Source: Beverwykella pulmonaria (Eukaryota; Ascomycota; Dothideomycetes; Pleosporales; Melanommataceae). From it: DNA of 64,000 nucleotides. Shown piece by piece: positions 1 to 12,210 of the stretch. A program made the translations under genes and the position numbers. The stretch is from positions 2,588,319-2,652,318 of the forward strand of contig BCHH01000006.1 of assembly GCA_001599595.1 (NCBI GenBank), read 5' to 3'. The notes under the pieces are model-generated. The model was not told the origin of the DNA and did no database searches. It was given only the letters and a program-made list of their open reading frames with translations. Numbering within the stretch: position 1 is the stretch's first letter; every line of letters begins with the position of its first letter.

Positions 1-1662
1 CGAGCGATACGGCCAGCACCTCAGCTCCGAGGCAGTGGACAACCTCGTCCAGCCCACCCAAGAATCCAGCGACCTCGTCCACGAGTGGCTTCGCGAGAAC
101 GGCATCGAAGATCTGGGCTACTCCTCTGCCAAGGACTGGATCGTTGTCAGTCTGCCCGTGGAGTTTGTGGAGAAGCTCTTGGACACCGAGTACCACAACT
201 ACAGGCACACAGACGGTCATGTCGTTGCCCGTACCACCCACTGGTCACTCCCTCGCCATCTTCATTCCCACATCGACACTATTCAGCCGACTACTTCCTT
301 CTTCCGCACGGCTGCCAACGCCGCCATTCTGTACGATGGAGCTGCTGAGGTTCCTGCCAGCTACCACACGCCCAGCAACGAGTCCATTGCGGCCGTGTGC
401 AATGTCACCTCCGTGACTCCAGAGTGCTTCTCTACCCTGTACTCGACCAAATGGTACGAGCCTGAAGCCCTTGACGAAAACAAAGTCGGCTTCACCAACT
501 ACCTTGGCGAGATCCCCATCCGGCCGGATACGCTGAAGTTTCTCACAAAATACGCCCCCGCGTATGCCTCCAGCGCGAAGACGTTCAAGCAGCTTTCCAT
601 CGACAACGGGCCCGTTCAGGATGGCCCATTGACTTACAATCAGTCCACCGTCGACGGTATCAGTCGCGAGGCCAATCTGGACGTGCAGGCTATTTCTGCT
701 ATCTCCAAGCTCACCCCCATTATCTCCTATTCCACGGGCGGTCAGCCACCGTTCATCCCCGATCCCAGCACGCCCACCAACACCAACGAGCCCTATTTGG
801 TTTGGGTCAACTGGCTCCTAAAGCAAAAGAGCTTCCCGCAAGTCATCAGCACCTCGTACGGCGAGCCCGAGCAGTCCATTCCCCGCTCCTATGCTGAACG
901 TGTATGCAAGCAATTCGCACAGGTCGGCGCCCGGGGAACCACGCTCTTCTTCTCCAGTGGCGACCACGGTATCGGTGGAACCGACAAATGCTACTCCAAC
1001 GACGGAAAGAATACATACAAGTTCATTCCAAACTTCCCCGCCTCATGCCCGTTCGTCACCACCGTGGGTGCGACTATGAACTTCCAGCCCGAGGTGGCCG
1101 TCTACAGGCCTTCCAGGAATGTGTCTGGCGTCTTCCGCGACTTCTATGCCGGTGGCAGTGGTTTTAGCGAGTACTTCACCCGCCCCAGTTACCAGGACAA
1201 GGTCGTGCCTGCGTACGTGGAGAGCATCGGTGACTTGTACAAGGGTCTCTACGAGCCTGGTATGTTCCACCTTCAACCCCACCTCGTACTGAACACTTGA
1301 CTAACGTGTAAACAGAGGGCCGTGCTTACCCCGATCTCGCCGCCCAGGGCCTGTACTTCGCGTACGTCTGGAACGGCACCGAGGGCGTCATTTCCGGTAC
1401 CTCAGCCTCCTCGCCCCTGACCGCTGGTATCTTCACTCTCGTCAACGATGCCCTGCTCGCGTCTGGAAAGGCGCCGCTCGGATTCTTGAACCCCTGGCTT
1501 TATAAGAAGGGCTACAAGGGCCTTACCGATATCCTCAACGGAACTAGCCATGGGTGCAACGTTGATGGGTTCCCGGTTACCAAAGGCTGGGATCCGGTTA
1601 CTGGGTTCGGAACGCCGATTTTCCCCGAGTTAGTCAAGCTGAGCGGTGCGAAGGAATGGTAG
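1..1662 (+). CDS. Secreted tripeptidyl-peptidase, sedolisin family S53 (5' end outside window)
   Basis: The reading frame is open from the first bases of the window, so the N-terminus (signal peptide and most of the prosegment) is missing. The first visible residues (ERYGQHLSSEAVDNLV) match the sedolisin prosegment. One intron, 1260-1315, joins ..EP to EGRAYPDLAAQG. The family's catalytic Glu and Asp sit four residues apart in REANLDVQ (codons at 668 and 680), the oxyanion Asp is in SSGDHGIG (about 962), and the catalytic Ser is in SGTSAS (codon 1402). The C-terminal DILNGTSHGC..GWDPVTGFGTP block is the usual calcium-binding end. These enzymes remove tripeptides from N-termini at acidic pH outside the cell. 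All catalytic residues are present, so the gene looks intact apart from the window edge. Confidence 0.93.
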
Positions 1663-3063
1663 ATTGTAGGAGCTCCCTTCTAGTCCGGCGGTCAGCGGTG
1701 ATCGCGGTTGGATATATGGTCGAGCCCTCCGTTAGTAGTTTACGAATCTTAAGCTCTATTAAATATTAATAATAAAAGTCTTGTCCAACTTACAAAGCGT
1801 GAATGCGTGACCTTTGTTCCCTGAGAAAACCACTTTTGGGATCATGCTCACTATTAGCGGTGCCAGGCGAGGAATCACGGTTTTCGTCCAAGTCAGTCAG
1901 TACAATACTTTCTCCCCCACTCAAACCAGCGTCGAGGGATACTTAAGGTGTAATGAATCAAATCCCCATTACTCGTATTAGTTCCCAGCCGGTGCGGCCT
2001 GGAAATCATTGAATCTGCTCTAAGCCCCATGTAATCCTGATTCTGCAGGCAAACTTATCAAACACAGCTCCGCATTGATAAAAGCAGATTTCTTGGTGGG
2101 TGCAAGAGAGCGCTATTCATTGCGGATGGAAAGGTTGGTGCGGTTGCAGGTTTTGGGGTCGGTGAAAAGGTGAGGGACGTGATCGAATGGTGGAGGGGGT
2201 GGCGTTTGTGATATTTTCGGTGGCGATGTTGAGGGTGGATTTTATAGAGTAGCGTTGTGATTGTAAGGACTGTTAATTCAAGGAGGATGGATAGGTAGAG
2301 CATTCTTGGATTTGCAATGTCTGATATGTGTAGGTAGAGACCATTAGAATTCCATGCAGGAAGGCTTTTTACAATCCATAAAGAGCGTAAAAAATGCTCG
2401 AAAATAAAATAATAAAAAAGATAAATGTTTCTTCGGAACTCAAGACGTGTATCACTTCTATAGGCTCTCCTAAAATTTTGGTCTAACACAGCTGAACATT
2501 CAAGGCCATATGCCAAGCACCCGCAACGGCGAGAAGAAATCTTAAAGGTGGAAACGTAAATCTAAAAAAGCTTCTCACGTTTGCAAGTCCGCAATATGGC
2601 CTATTAAAAACGAGGTTTCACGATGCTCGGCCACTAATGACGTAGTTTGGTGTGGCGAGACTGACAGTGATTACGCCGAGCGTGTTCAGGGAACAGAAAC
2701 AACAAAAGCAGTACAAGCAATGACCTGGTAGAAAATGACTGAATGGAAATGTTTGAACAGAATGGCATCTCCATGCGAGGTAAATGTGGACATGGGGAAG
2801 GCGAGGTAACTGAAAGTCCTTGGTGAATGAATGAGTCGGAAAAAGATACTCTTTTGGCCCATCACAGCAATGCAGAAACAGCACAACTAGTAATTGCAAG
2901 GTTTGCCTTGGTTTAAATGCGTATACAAGTGGATACCAAAACAGCCTGTCATGAAGCGACATGTCTTCCATTCGACATGCCCTCCTTTCTCAAGGTCATC
3001 AATTACGATTCCAATCTTAACCATCCGTGTCTGAATAACTGACCCGAGCTTGATTGCTCTCCC
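1663..3063. other. Intergenic, 1.4 kb, no gene seen
   Basis: This is 3' flank shared by two converging genes. It holds an AT-rich stretch with AATATTAATAATAAA just downstream of the peptidase stop, which may serve polyadenylation. Open frames at 2058-2516 and 2618-2971 (minus) have no domain-like character. Confidence 0.5.
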
Positions 3064-4563
3064 CTACGTCCCATTCGACGTAGCGACATCGGGGTTGGGA
3101 TAATACCATGCAGCAACTGCGATGATAACATAGATAATCTGCCATTGCAATTAGTGTTTGGCCATAAATAATCAGAATGTGAACATACTAAGAGCAGAGC
3201 GCCTTCGAGATAGTTCGACTCGCCATCTCGGAGGAAGTTACCCACAACGACGATGGATAAGACTAAAAGCACAATCATGAAGATTTCAAAGTTGAGATCC
3301 ATATCTTTGCCCATGATCCAACCGACGATGACGACAAGTGGTGCGTTGAACAGGGCGGTTTGGATTGAGGGACCGATGCAGTGGAAGAGTGCGAAGTTCT
3401 ATATTGACGCGTCAGTTGGTCGAATTCGGGAAATGGGAACAATGGGCTAACACACAATCTGGCCGTCCCATGCTTCGTCAACAGCCGTCAGATGCTCAGC
3501 CGCTTTCTCAACCAACGGGAGCAATATTAGACCAAGGAACTGATCAGGAACACCGGACTCTACGACGTCCTCGATACGTTCGACTAAGAAGTACGCAAGA
3601 AGGGTGACGATTACCAAGGCGAGGACAAGAGCTACAATGCATTCGGTAAATGTGAACTTGGGCTTGGCGAGGTCTTCTTCACGGTCTAGGTCGTGGTGTT
3701 CGTCGGCTTCGAGCACTTCATCGAAAATCGAGTGTTGACTACGGGCATTGTACCAAATAAAACTAACGTTGTCAATGTTAGATGGTGACAATATAATATA
3801 GAGTGGGCACTTACATGACAAATGCAATTATGAGGAGAATAGATGTGACCTGGCTGATTTTGAGAACGTTGTGCTGCAATACCTTCTCTGTGAAGGTATG
3901 ATGCCCAATCGCAATAGGGACCGCGGAGCCCTTCAGAGCAGAGTAATACGCGCTTGGGATTAGAAGTCCAAACCCAGCAACGCACAGCAGGCCAGTGCCC
4001 ACCTCGCTGATGGAAGCATGGAACTGCTGGCGTGCCTGGCGTAGACCACCCACGAAAAAACATGCCCCGAGACAGAGGAGCAAATTGGTCAATATAGACC
4101 CCAGAATCGCAGCCTGAATAATGGGGATCATGTTGCCGTGCTCAGAGCTGCCCTCTGCCGAATCGTGTTTCGCGATCAACACCAAGAACAGGATAATCTC
4201 GACAATGGATCCAAAAGCCGTTTCGATCAGAATCCCGGATACCTTGGGCATCTTTCGTGCGAATTCTTGGCCAGCAAATCCGAGCAGGTTAGCAACCGGC
4301 ACCATGGCGATGTACGAGAAGGCGAAGACTAGAAGTGGGAGCTTGATGTCGACCAAAGCGAGAACGATAGCAACAGGAACAAAAGGCCAAAGAAGATTCA
4401 CATATTTGGCTGCAGGGCTACCGCTGCGCCAGGAGACGTTGAGGAAGTGCCCAATGTGGAAACCACTGCGACCGCTTTCGCCATCGGGGTGGACATGTGT
4501 AGGGATGAGGTTGCGGAGCAGCGGCGTGCTTTCGGACGAACTGTGGCCATTGGAAGGACTCAT
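3064..4563 (-). CDS. Vacuolar-type Ca2+/H+ exchanger, CAX family
   Basis: Four exons, complement(3064-3138, 3189-3398, 3456-3762, 3815-4563), give a 446-residue protein. All three introns are GT-AG and phase consistent. The product is polytopic with roughly ten or eleven hydrophobic helices and a short hydrophilic N-terminus containing TPLLRN. It belongs to the sodium/calcium exchanger superfamily, which moves Ca2+ into the vacuole against protons. The two inverted-repeat motifs are visible but atypical: the first reads FGSIVEI where GNxxE is usual, and the second reads PLVEKAAEH where PxVGNAAEH is usual. The last exon (IIYVIIAVAAWYYP) is a typical CAX end. The gene diverges from the beta-galactosidase across 547 bp. 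The family is well supported; which cation it carries is not settled by sequence. Confidence 0.88.
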
Positions 4564-5110
4564 GATGGAATCCTTGAGGTATGTTTTGGAGGGAACAAAA
4601 GCTCAAAGGGGAGCTGAGCTGGGAGGTTTAAGTTCGGACAGAGTGCGGGGGCTGGGGCTCGGCATCGCTCTTGCAATCGGCCTAGCTGCCTGCTTTTTCT
4701 CGGCGAATTGCTTGGAAACCATCGACGAGGCGGGGAAGATCCGACGGGAAGACCCGTCAACAACGCTTCAAACGCCATTCGTGATATTTCTCACGATGCA
4801 CGTTGTCACGAAGGCGACGCGCTGTCACAATGGAAGCGTTCCCATGCGCAAGCTCGGACCTGCGGAGCGTCGGACCCCGGGACTATTCCCTTGCTCGTCC
4901 TAATCGCAATATTCCGGATTAATATAGCACCGGTAAATTGTAACACCATCAATTACATCTTCGACCTCGGGTGAAGAGGTGCCGATTCACGATCATCTAG
5001 AGAAAATTGCCTACCGACCGGGTATCATCTATCCTCCAGAAAAACATACTTCATGGGAGCGATGGGCCTTCTATGGCGAGCAGCACGGCAATTGCCTTTC
5101 ACAAGCCAAC
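4564..5110. promoter_or_regulatory. Divergent promoter between Ca2+/H+ exchanger and beta-galactosidase, with CreA-type sites
   Basis: The 547-bp gap must hold both promoters. It contains four matches to the fungal CreA consensus SYGGRG: GCGGGG at 4645 and at 4730, CTGGGG at 4652, and CCGGGG on the minus strand at 4875-4880. A CGG-N8-CGG pair, the spacing recognised by AmyR-type zinc-cluster factors, lies at 4635-4648. Carbon catabolite repression would suit a secreted beta-galactosidase. These are motif matches only; short GC motifs occur by chance. Confidence 0.35.
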
Positions 5111-8100
5111 ATGCGTCTTCTCAGCTTCTTGCTGAGTCTCCAATTGCTCCTCAGCAGTATCGTTGCGACCGACAATGGCCTGCAGAAAGTCGTTACGTGG
5201 GACAACGGCAGCATTCTCATCAATGGCGAAAGGATCATTATCATGAGTGGAGAGTTCCACTACCAGCGTTTGCCTGTCCCTGAACTTTGGCTTGACGTTT
5301 TTCAGAAGTTTAAGGCCAATGGAATGAACGCTGTCAGGTACTTCATTGTGACATTTCGTTTACCGACCCCTAATGATCGACAGCATCTACTTCTTCTGGT
5401 CCTACCACTCGGCCTCAAAAGGTGTTTACGACTTCACGACTCCCGGAAAGGACATCCAAACGCTTTTCGACATGGCCAGGGAAGCAGGCCTCTACGTGAT
5501 TGCGCGACCCGGGCCATACTGCAACGCCGAAACCAATGGCGGCGGCTTCGCGCTCTGGACCAGCGACGGAAGTGGCGGAAAGTACCGAACATCCGATGAG
5601 ACGTACCGCAAAGCGTGGTCAGAATGGATCACAGAGGTGGGAGCCATCATAGCAAAGAATCAGATCACCAACGGGGGACCCGTCATCCTGGCGCAAATCG
5701 AGAATGAGCTGCAAGAGACGACATATTCCGCGACGGATACTTTGGTTGTGTACATGGAACAACTGAAGACCGCATTTCACCAAGCCGGGGTGGTTGTGCC
5801 TCTTACCCATAATGAGAAGGGTTTCCGCTCGAAGAGTTGGTCAACGGATTACCACAATGTGGGCGGCGCTGTGGATGTATACGGCTTGGATAGCTACCCT
5901 GGAGGCATGAGCTGCACGAATCTCGATACAGGCTTTACTCTTCCACGGACATATTACCAATGGTTCCAAGAAGTTTCACCCACGCAACCAGCTTATCTTC
6001 CTGAATTTGAAGCCGGCTGGTTTCAGCCATGGGGGGGATACTTCTTCGACCAATGCCAGGCTGAGCAGAGTCCAGAGTTTGCGGATGTCTTCTACAAGGG
6101 CGTAATTGCCCAGCGTGTTACGCTTCTGAATCTGTACATGGCGTACGGAGGGACGAATTGGGGCCACAGTGCTGCGCCTGTAGTAAGTCATGGTTATGGA
6201 CTATTCGGAGGGAGGATTAACATATCTGGCAGGTTTACACGTCGTATGATTACGCTGCGCCATTGAGGGAAAATCGAGAAGTGCGAGACAAATTCAAGCA
6301 ATTTAAGTTGCTGGCACTCTTCACTCGTGTCAGCGTAGGTCTCCACAACACAGTCATGGAAAGCAACGGGACCAAGAATGCGGTGGATAATGCTGCGATT
6401 TGGACGTGGGTACTGAAGAACCCTGGCACTCAAGCGCGATTCTACCTTGCAGAGAACAACAACACCCGATCCAGGGCCGTCACCGACTTTTCAATAACCG
6501 TTAAGACATCGGCTGGTTTGGTTTTGATTCCGAACATGCAGCTCAATGGTCGACAGAGTAGGTGGGTTGTCGCTGACTATCCAATCGGAAAAGAGACGCT
6601 ACTGTATTCGTCGGCCGAGATTGTCTCGTATGGAACATTTGATCGTCCCGTCGTCATTTTCTATCTCAAAGAGGGACAATCTGGAGAATTTGCATTCAAG
6701 TCTGAGCGACAAAACATCTCATTCCACACCTATGGGGCGCAATCCGACATCAAAGGTGTGGCTGCGAACGGGACTACAAACTATACACGATTCAAGTATA
6801 CGCAAAGCAAAGGAGCAACAGTTGTAGCATTCTCAAACGGCGTTCTAGCATATCTACTCGACATCCCAACGGCGTACACCTTTTTTGCACCGCCGACAAC
6901 GACAAGCCCCAACGTGCAAGCGAAAGACCAGATCTTCGTATTAGGTCCTTATCTTGTTCGATCAGCTACTACATCGCGCGACCTCGTTTCTATCATCGGC
7001 GACAACGCCAATGCCACCACAATTGAAGTCTACGTTGGCAGCACATCCATCGACAAAATTTCCTGGAACGGAAAGATCCTTAATACCAAAACGACGCCGT
7101 ACGGCTCCCTTATCGGCCAGATCCCTGGCGCGGAAACCCGCAATATCGTGCTCCCAACACTCACCTCTTTCAAGGCAGCCGACTCCCTTCCAGAACTGTC
7201 CCCGTCGTACGACGATAGCAAATGGGTCACCGTCAACAAAACCACCACCTCTAGCCCGGTGCAACCACTCACCCTCCCTGTTTTGTTTAGTAGCGACTAC
7301 GGATTCTACACAGGCGCCAAGCTCTACCGCGGATATTTCTCCGGCATCACCGCCGCCTCCCTCAACATCACTGTGCAAGGCGGTGTAGCTGCGGGCTGGA
7401 ACGCATGGCTGAACGGAAAATCCTTTGGCTACCATCCAGGAAACGCCTCGCTGACTGCCACGACTGCAGTGCTCTCATTCAAGGGCATTGATCTGAAGGA
7501 GAACAATGTGCTTACGGTAGTGACAGACTACACCGGCCATGACGAAACCTCGACCGGCCCTGCAGGCGCAGAGAACCCGCGCGGCATCCTCGGTGCGCAA
7601 CTTCTCACCTCTAATAACACAAAATTAGCCTTCAAGCAGTGGAAGATCCAGGGCAATGCTGGGGGAGAGAAGAACATTGACCCCGTCCGTGGCCCCATGA
7701 ATGAGGGTGGGCTTTATGGAGAGAGACTGGGATGGCATTTACCTGGCTTTGATACTAAGGGATGGAAGGACGGGAGCCCAGTCACGGATGGAGTGGAGGG
7801 CGCAGGGATCAAGTGGTATACAACGACTTTCAAGTTGGGGATTGATAATGATCTGGATGTACCTCTGGGTGTGGAACTAGGCGCAGCCACAGGCACGGTC
7901 GCGAGGGTGCTGTTATTCATCAACGGGTACGTCTCTTCCACACGTCCCCTCCGAGCACGTCTACTAATGTTGCCCTTCACAGATACCAATACGGAAAGTT
8001 CGTCCCGCATATCGGTCCCCAGACACGCTTCCCCATCCCACCTGGCATCATCAACATGAGTGGATCGAATACTTTGTCTGTCGCAATATGGGCGCAGACA

Positions 8101-8229
8101 GATGCCGGCGCAAAGTTGAGCACGCTGAGGTTGTTCGAGTATGCAAGGTATCAGAGTGGATTTGGGTTTGGGGCTATCGATGGGAAGAGGTTGCAGACGA
8201 TGTGGGTGGATAGGGGTGAATACGCTTGA
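5111..8229 (+). CDS. Secreted beta-galactosidase, glycoside hydrolase family 35
   Basis: Four exons (5111-5337, 5384-6182, 6233-7926, 7983-8229) encode 988 residues, the usual size of fungal GH35 enzymes (about 1000). The ATG at 5111 is chosen because it opens a signal peptide (MRLLSFLLSLQLLLSSIVAT); the frame stays open upstream but is not conserved-looking. The catalytic TIM barrel occupies roughly residues 30-380. The acid/base Glu is E184 in AQIENE and the nucleophile is E285 in LPEFEAGW. Beta-sandwich domains follow, ending near FPIPPGIINMSGSNTLSVAIW. The enzyme hydrolyses terminal beta-D-galactosyl residues of lactose and plant galactans outside the cell. All introns are short and canonical and no lesion is seen. 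It shares a promoter region with the divergent CAX gene. Confidence 0.95.
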
Positions 8230-10203
8230 GAGTGGATGGCGATCGGAGAAGAAAAAAGAGAGGCAAGTATCGCGGAATACTGAATGCGGAATGTGGAGAT
8301 GGGTGTCCAAAGAAGGTGGATCAAACAAGATAATCGGGTTGTTGGGCTTGAATGCTTGACAACGACGTGAAAATTTGAATTCTACAATTCTGAATACCTG
8401 CAGAGGCATGTCGTGGGGACAACTGCTGCTCATCCCAGGAACAGGAATGGTGATATGTATCTACAGGGAGTCACTTCATGCATGCATGCACTCATCCCGA
8501 ACTCGGCAGCAAACACCCGAACCGTTTCGGGTCAATGAAGAGGCGGTGAAGGTCGTTTCCGGATTTGACACCACCTATTCGTTTCCCCGCACGTCATGGT
8601 TTGTGCTCCTAGTTTCCTAAACAATTCTAGGGAGACCTGCAAGAGGAGTTGATAGAAGGAAGCCCTTATATTAAGAGGAACCGATATACTGGCGTGGAGG
8701 GCAGAGGGAGCTGTGCGCGAGTCACGCGAACTGAGGATTCGGGATGCCGCGAATGAGCCAAGACACAAAACGCATTGAGGATCGGACGGCTGCAAGAGAT
8801 GCCAGTTAGGCACTATGATATGTGAGGCGTTTAATATTTGAGATACAGGAGAAGATGGGGTAGTGATAGGATCTGCCGGAGTAAAGCGCACGACCCAAAG
8901 CAGCACCGCATGAGGCGTAGGATGTGACAACTCTTCTATCACAGCTGAAGGGGTCGTCTCGCCCGTGTGCGTCGGAACCACTGGCTTTTGCTCAGTTGTA
9001 TTTCTAGGTGGGGGGCAGTTGAAACGTCGGTGTGATCAAACATCACATTATACATGGAATGGTTCGGAAAGCACGTTTGACAAACGTTACTATCTGGACC
9101 TTTCATTATTGTCTCTGGGGCGACCCAACGAGTCGGTACCAACACAATGTTCAAACCGCTAGTTATCGCGACCCCGTAGCAATGGCGTCGACACCTATTT
9201 CAGCAATTTTGACGACAGTCGTACGTTCTCGCAGTTGCCAAATCTAAGCTGAGACAACAAGCCATTAAGGTTTGGCAGTTTCGTGATCCCCTGTAAGGTC
9301 TTCGGAGGAGAGCTGCTGGGACCTGTAAGCGGGTCGCTGGATTCTCATTGCGGGTTACGCTTGGATGCCATTCGTTAGGCTGGTGGCCGAAGAACCCTCT
9401 TTCGGCTATGGACTGGGATGTCTAACGGTCGCGTAAGCGTAGGGCACCGTTCCCCTGCATGTTAGGCTCTTCCAGAATCTAGTGTCAACAGCAGAAATTA
9501 GGCTACCAAAGTCTCCGAGCAGGTAAACGAAGTCCATCGCTAGCAGACTGACTCGAAAAATCGACTACGGAGGACCAAGGAAGAAAACAAGCGAAGCGAT
9601 GCCATAATTCTCACACAAATGTGTGCGGACGAAAAGTGGTGGTGGGAACTCAATACTCTATCACATTGCCTACGCGTTGCCGCTGCCAATTGCAGTCCGC
9701 ATTGCATCCAATTGGAGCGATATCCTGCGAGTTTCCACTCTCCCATCGACAAAATCCCGCGCTGGTGCATCGAATGACCATGTGTGATAGTGATGCTTCA
9801 GAACGCATAGACCATTATGAAGTGCTCTGATTGGGCTAATTCAAGCCATTATCACTGACTCAAGCGAATCCCCAAGATGCGGGGGGGAACCCTCGATGGA
9901 CACGGAAGAACTATTCCACGTGCGTTCAAAAGTGAGATTTGCGATACGGTCCATCGCAAAGTAGGCTAGAGCTCGCCGTCCTTGTGTAACCTGGGATTTC
10001 GGGCTAACTGTAAAGGCTGCAATTCATGCACCACTCAAGGTCGTCTTACCCTTGGGTGGTAAGTACCCATTCAACAAAGTTTGAAAATTCCGATCCAGAG
10101 TCCAATTACCAATCGCGCCCTAGACTTACGCGATAATTGAACGCCTTACTGATGGCGCAACAAATTTCCATAACGCTGGAGAGTTTTTGGGATTTCGATG
10201 GCT

Positions 10204-10246
10204 GACAGTTGGCAGTTGGCAGTTGACAGGTGACAGGTGACAGTTA
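10204..10246. repeat. Short tandem repeat, about six 7-bp units (GRCAGKT)
   Basis: Successive units read GACAGTT, GGCAGTT, GGCAGTT, GACAGGT, GACAGGT, GACAGTT. It is a small minisatellite in non-coding DNA with no evident function. Confidence 0.8.
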
Positions 10247-10812
10247 ACACCCACAAGTTCCGATGCGCTCAGCCCCAGGTGCAAGAGCACCATGATAATT
10301 CCTTTGCAACCACATGGGAAACGGCATACTCTTGCGTGACTCATTCCAAATTATAAGAAGCACAAGCTTCTATAGCGGCCCCTTAAAGTCTACAGAAGAT
10401 GCATATCTCCAGTTTTGAAGGTACAGGAATCAATCTCTAGCATGTCGTCAAATGGCACACCTGAGGCGATTTTTTTTCCGAGGGACCCGTCCTGCATGTT
10501 CCATCACATCCGCATCACATACCGGGGACAGCGAGCTTCCTACCTCTCGCGAAAATCATCGAATGGAGAACCGTCTCCCAAGGCTGACCACTAGTGTTTG
10601 TCTTGAATCAATGAGCCTTCCCTCACTTGGGAAAGCCCCCTACGCCATTCAGCTTTGGGTGGACTAAAAGGATTCGCGACAACTCAGGAACCTACATGAT
10701 GCACTCTAGTGTCAATATTAACAATTCGCAATAAGGTTCCGCGCGCATTCCTTGCGGGGACGCGAGGAATTGGGGCCGTGGCTTGAGAGCCACTCTGATG
10801 GGAGGTTGCTAG

Positions 10813-10819
10813 TATATAT
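10813..10819 (+). promoter_or_regulatory. TATA-like box of the SAT4-type gene
   Basis: TATATAT lies about 105 bp upstream of the ATG at 10924, a plausible core-promoter position for a fungal gene. It is a sequence match only. Confidence 0.4.
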
Positions 10820-10923
10820 CTACGATTCCTGCTAAGTGAGTGCTCTAGGATCTGCTATTTTCTTCCTCTTTTCGGTCCTTTTAGTGTTTTCTTTGACTTA
10901 TAATCTCCTTCTGATCGACTACG

Positions 10924-12210
10924 ATGCATCTAGGTCAGCGTGCGGTACAAACCGCTGCCGTCTCAGGGCTCTTTGCAGCTCTTGGGACGCTCTTCTGCGC
11001 GCTACGGCTCTGGACTCGGGTTGTTGTCATTCGCGCCGTTGGCTACGAAGATGTTATACTTGTCTTCTCTTGGGTATTTGCAGTCTCTTCTTTTTAGTAT
11101 CCCCGACTGACCTCCAAATTCAGGCTTGTGCTATCACAACCGTCATCTTCACGGGATCACAATTACATGATGGCCTGGGCGAGCACGCGGCAGCACTTTC
11201 CCCATCCCAACTTGAACACTTGACCTTCGTAAGTTCCAAATCCCCTCAGTTGTCACAGTCCACAGCTGACTTAATTTCTGCAGAATGTCTACATCACCAT
11301 AACCACGTACTGCGCCTCCATTGGTCTGACCAAGATCGCCATCCTCCTACAATACCAACGCGTGTTCCCAGCGCGCAAATTTCAAATCTGGTGTTGGTCC
11401 TTCATCGCCATCGTCGTAGCATTCACCATCGCCACTGTGATCACCTCGATATTTGCGTGCACACCAATTGAGAAGTTCTGGACGAGGGGCGAAGGGACTT
11501 GTATCAACACGGTTGCTTCGTGGTTTTCGAATGCGGCTATTAATATCGTTACGGACTTGATGATCATTATATTGCCGATGCCCGTGGTAAAAAATCTGAA
11601 GTTGGCCAGGAAACAGAAGTGGTTGTTGATGGGCGTGTTTGCTTTTGGCGGGGTGTAAGTGCTTTTGTCGATCTGGTTCCGCCACTTCCATCCTTCAACC
11701 TGAACATCGGTGGTTAAAGGCTTGCTAACTGTTGTCTTTAGTGTGTGCGTAATATCCATTGTCCGCCTGCACTCCCTACTCATAATGGCCACCTCTATCG
11801 ACCCTTCCTTCGACAATGCACCTGCCGCCACCTTCTCCATAATCGAAATGAACGTCGGCATCATAAGCGCCTGTCTCCCCACGCTAAAGCCCCTCATCGC
11901 ACCATGGTTCAAAGGCCTCTCTTCCACCTCTAGAGGAACGTACGGAAGCAGCAGAGGGACGGCCTCCCACAAACGGAAGCAGTCTTCCGGTACGCGTACA
12001 ATGGGTGGCTACAGCATTGGGCTCAACTCTCTGTCTACGAAGCGCGGAGTAGAGAGACTTGATGGAGAAAGCGAAAACGAGGACAAAATACGCGTCGTTA
12101 CTAGAGTCGATGTGAAAGTCCATGAGAAAGGGGCGGTGACCAAGGATGGGAGTTCAAAGAGTAGCACCGAAAGTCTGTTTAGGGGGCATGGTGTTGCGCA
12201 TATTGTCTAA
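10924..12210 (+). CDS. SAT4-type integral membrane protein (fungal rhodopsin-like domain)
   Basis: Four exons (10924-11073, 11124-11228, 11284-11654, 11742-12210) encode 364 residues; every junction keeps frame. The product has about seven hydrophobic helices: an N-terminal helix ending LRLWTR, YITITTYCASIGLTKIAILLQYQRVFP, a long helix after KFQIWCW, NAAINIVTDLMIIILPMPVV, and the last helix after TFSIIEMNVGIISACLPTLKP. That order and the xGLTKxAILLxYxRxF and DLMIxxLPMP signatures are typical of the large ascomycete SAT4/PTH11-related family. The C-terminal tail of roughly 90 residues is Ser-rich and charged, hence probably cytoplasmic. Function in the family is mostly unknown; some members behave as surface sensors. 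No pathway partner is adjacent. Confidence 0.85.

Larger units (their letters stand above)
8230..10923. other. Intergenic, 2.7 kb, no convincing gene
   Basis: Open frames here (for example 8532-8981 minus) lack conserved motifs and codon regularity. The stretch contains a short 7-bp tandem repeat near 10204-10246 and a TATA-like box just before the next gene. Confidence 0.5.

Noticed and set aside
4979..5110. Upstream extension of the beta-galactosidase start
   Set aside because: The frame is open but the added residues (MPIHDHLEKIAYRPG..) precede the signal peptide and would block secretion; ATG 5111 is preferred.
5976..6433. Minus-strand frames inside the beta-galactosidase gene
   Set aside because: Shadows of the GH35 coding strand.
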